Origin: Minisyncoccota bacterium
Lineage (GTDB): Bacteria > Patescibacteriota > Minisyncoccia > Minisyncoccales > GWA2-38-27
DNA: 7,517 nucleotides
Direction: 5' to 3'
Assembly (NCBI GenBank): GCA_028717605.1
Contig: JAQUNM010000028.1
Coordinates: 1 to 7,517, forward strand
The position numbers and the translations under genes are program-made. Below, one piece after another: positions 7,475-7,517 of this stretch. The notes beneath the pieces were generated by a model, which saw only the letters and a program-made list of their open reading frames with translations, was not told where the DNA came from and made no database searches. Every line of letters starts with the position of its first letter. Position 1 is the first letter of the stretch.

Positions 7475-7517
7475 CCGGGCGTGAGACGAATTGCATGGGC
7501 AGAAGCGCATTTTGTAC
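7475..7517. other. Unassigned GC-richer stretch at the right edge
   Basis: These 43 bases, beginning CCGGGCGTGAG, are clearly richer in G+C (a little over half) than the rest of the window. I see no recognisable tRNA, rRNA or other RNA signature and no convincing start codon with a ribosome site. Reading frames stay open on both strands but run through the tRNA end or the terminators, so I call no gene here. Confidence 0.3.

Noticed and set aside
7390..7517. A plus-strand frame starting ATG just after the tRNA and open to the right edge (42 codons)
   Set aside because: It passes through both terminator hairpins, has no ribosome site, and begins 2 bases after the tRNA CCA; it cannot be supported without sequence to the right.
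7378..7517. A minus-strand frame entering from the right edge and ending inside the tRNA
   Set aside because: It reads through both hairpins and the tRNA acceptor end with no family resemblance I can name; probably chance openness.

Overview
The window is AT-rich (about 30% G+C by eye) and uses the standard code: TAA and TGA both act as stops, and the genes contain no in-frame TGA. It most likely comes from a Patescibacteria/CPR-type bacterium, Parcubacteria-like. The reasons are the Lys/AT-rich coding style, a compact dnaG-rpoD-tRNA block, an RpoD with a very Lys-rich N-terminal tail, weak or absent Shine-Dalgarno sites, and the DnaG sequence style. This placement is an inference from sequence character; no marker phylogeny was run.

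Layout. Positions 1-4300 (minus strand) hold one uninterrupted reading frame of 1433 codons that runs off the left edge. It is the N-terminal part of a giant membrane protein of the cyclic beta-1,2-glucan synthase type (GT84 glycosyltransferase followed by a glycoamylase-like domain; the expected GH94 phosphorylase domain lies outside the window). A 70-base divergent intergenic region (4301-4370) carries two back-to-back promoter candidates whose -35 boxes touch. Both would start transcription at or within a few bases of the start codons. Positions 4371-6047 encode DNA primase (DnaG). One base after its stop begins rpoD, the primary sigma factor (6049-7277), which as given is broken by a one-base deletion at 6606/6607. 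A tRNA-Asn(GTT) gene with encoded CCA follows (7314-7388), with its own promoter overlapping the rpoD stop. Two terminator-like hairpins come next, and then 43 unassigned, GC-richer bases at the right edge.

How the genes work together. dnaG and rpoD form the classic bacterial macromolecular-synthesis pair, linking replication priming to transcription initiation; no rpsU is present upstream. The tRNA may be read both from its own promoter and by read-through from rpoD. The glucan-synthase-like gene is divergent and functionally unrelated; it would make or modify a cell-envelope glucan at the membrane.

I do not see a clearly new multi-gene system. The points most worth a second look are the rpoD frameshift with a slippery A-run beside it, the giant GT84 protein in what looks like a reduced genome, the paired leaderless-type promoters, and the C-x3-C spacing in the DnaG zinc ribbon.
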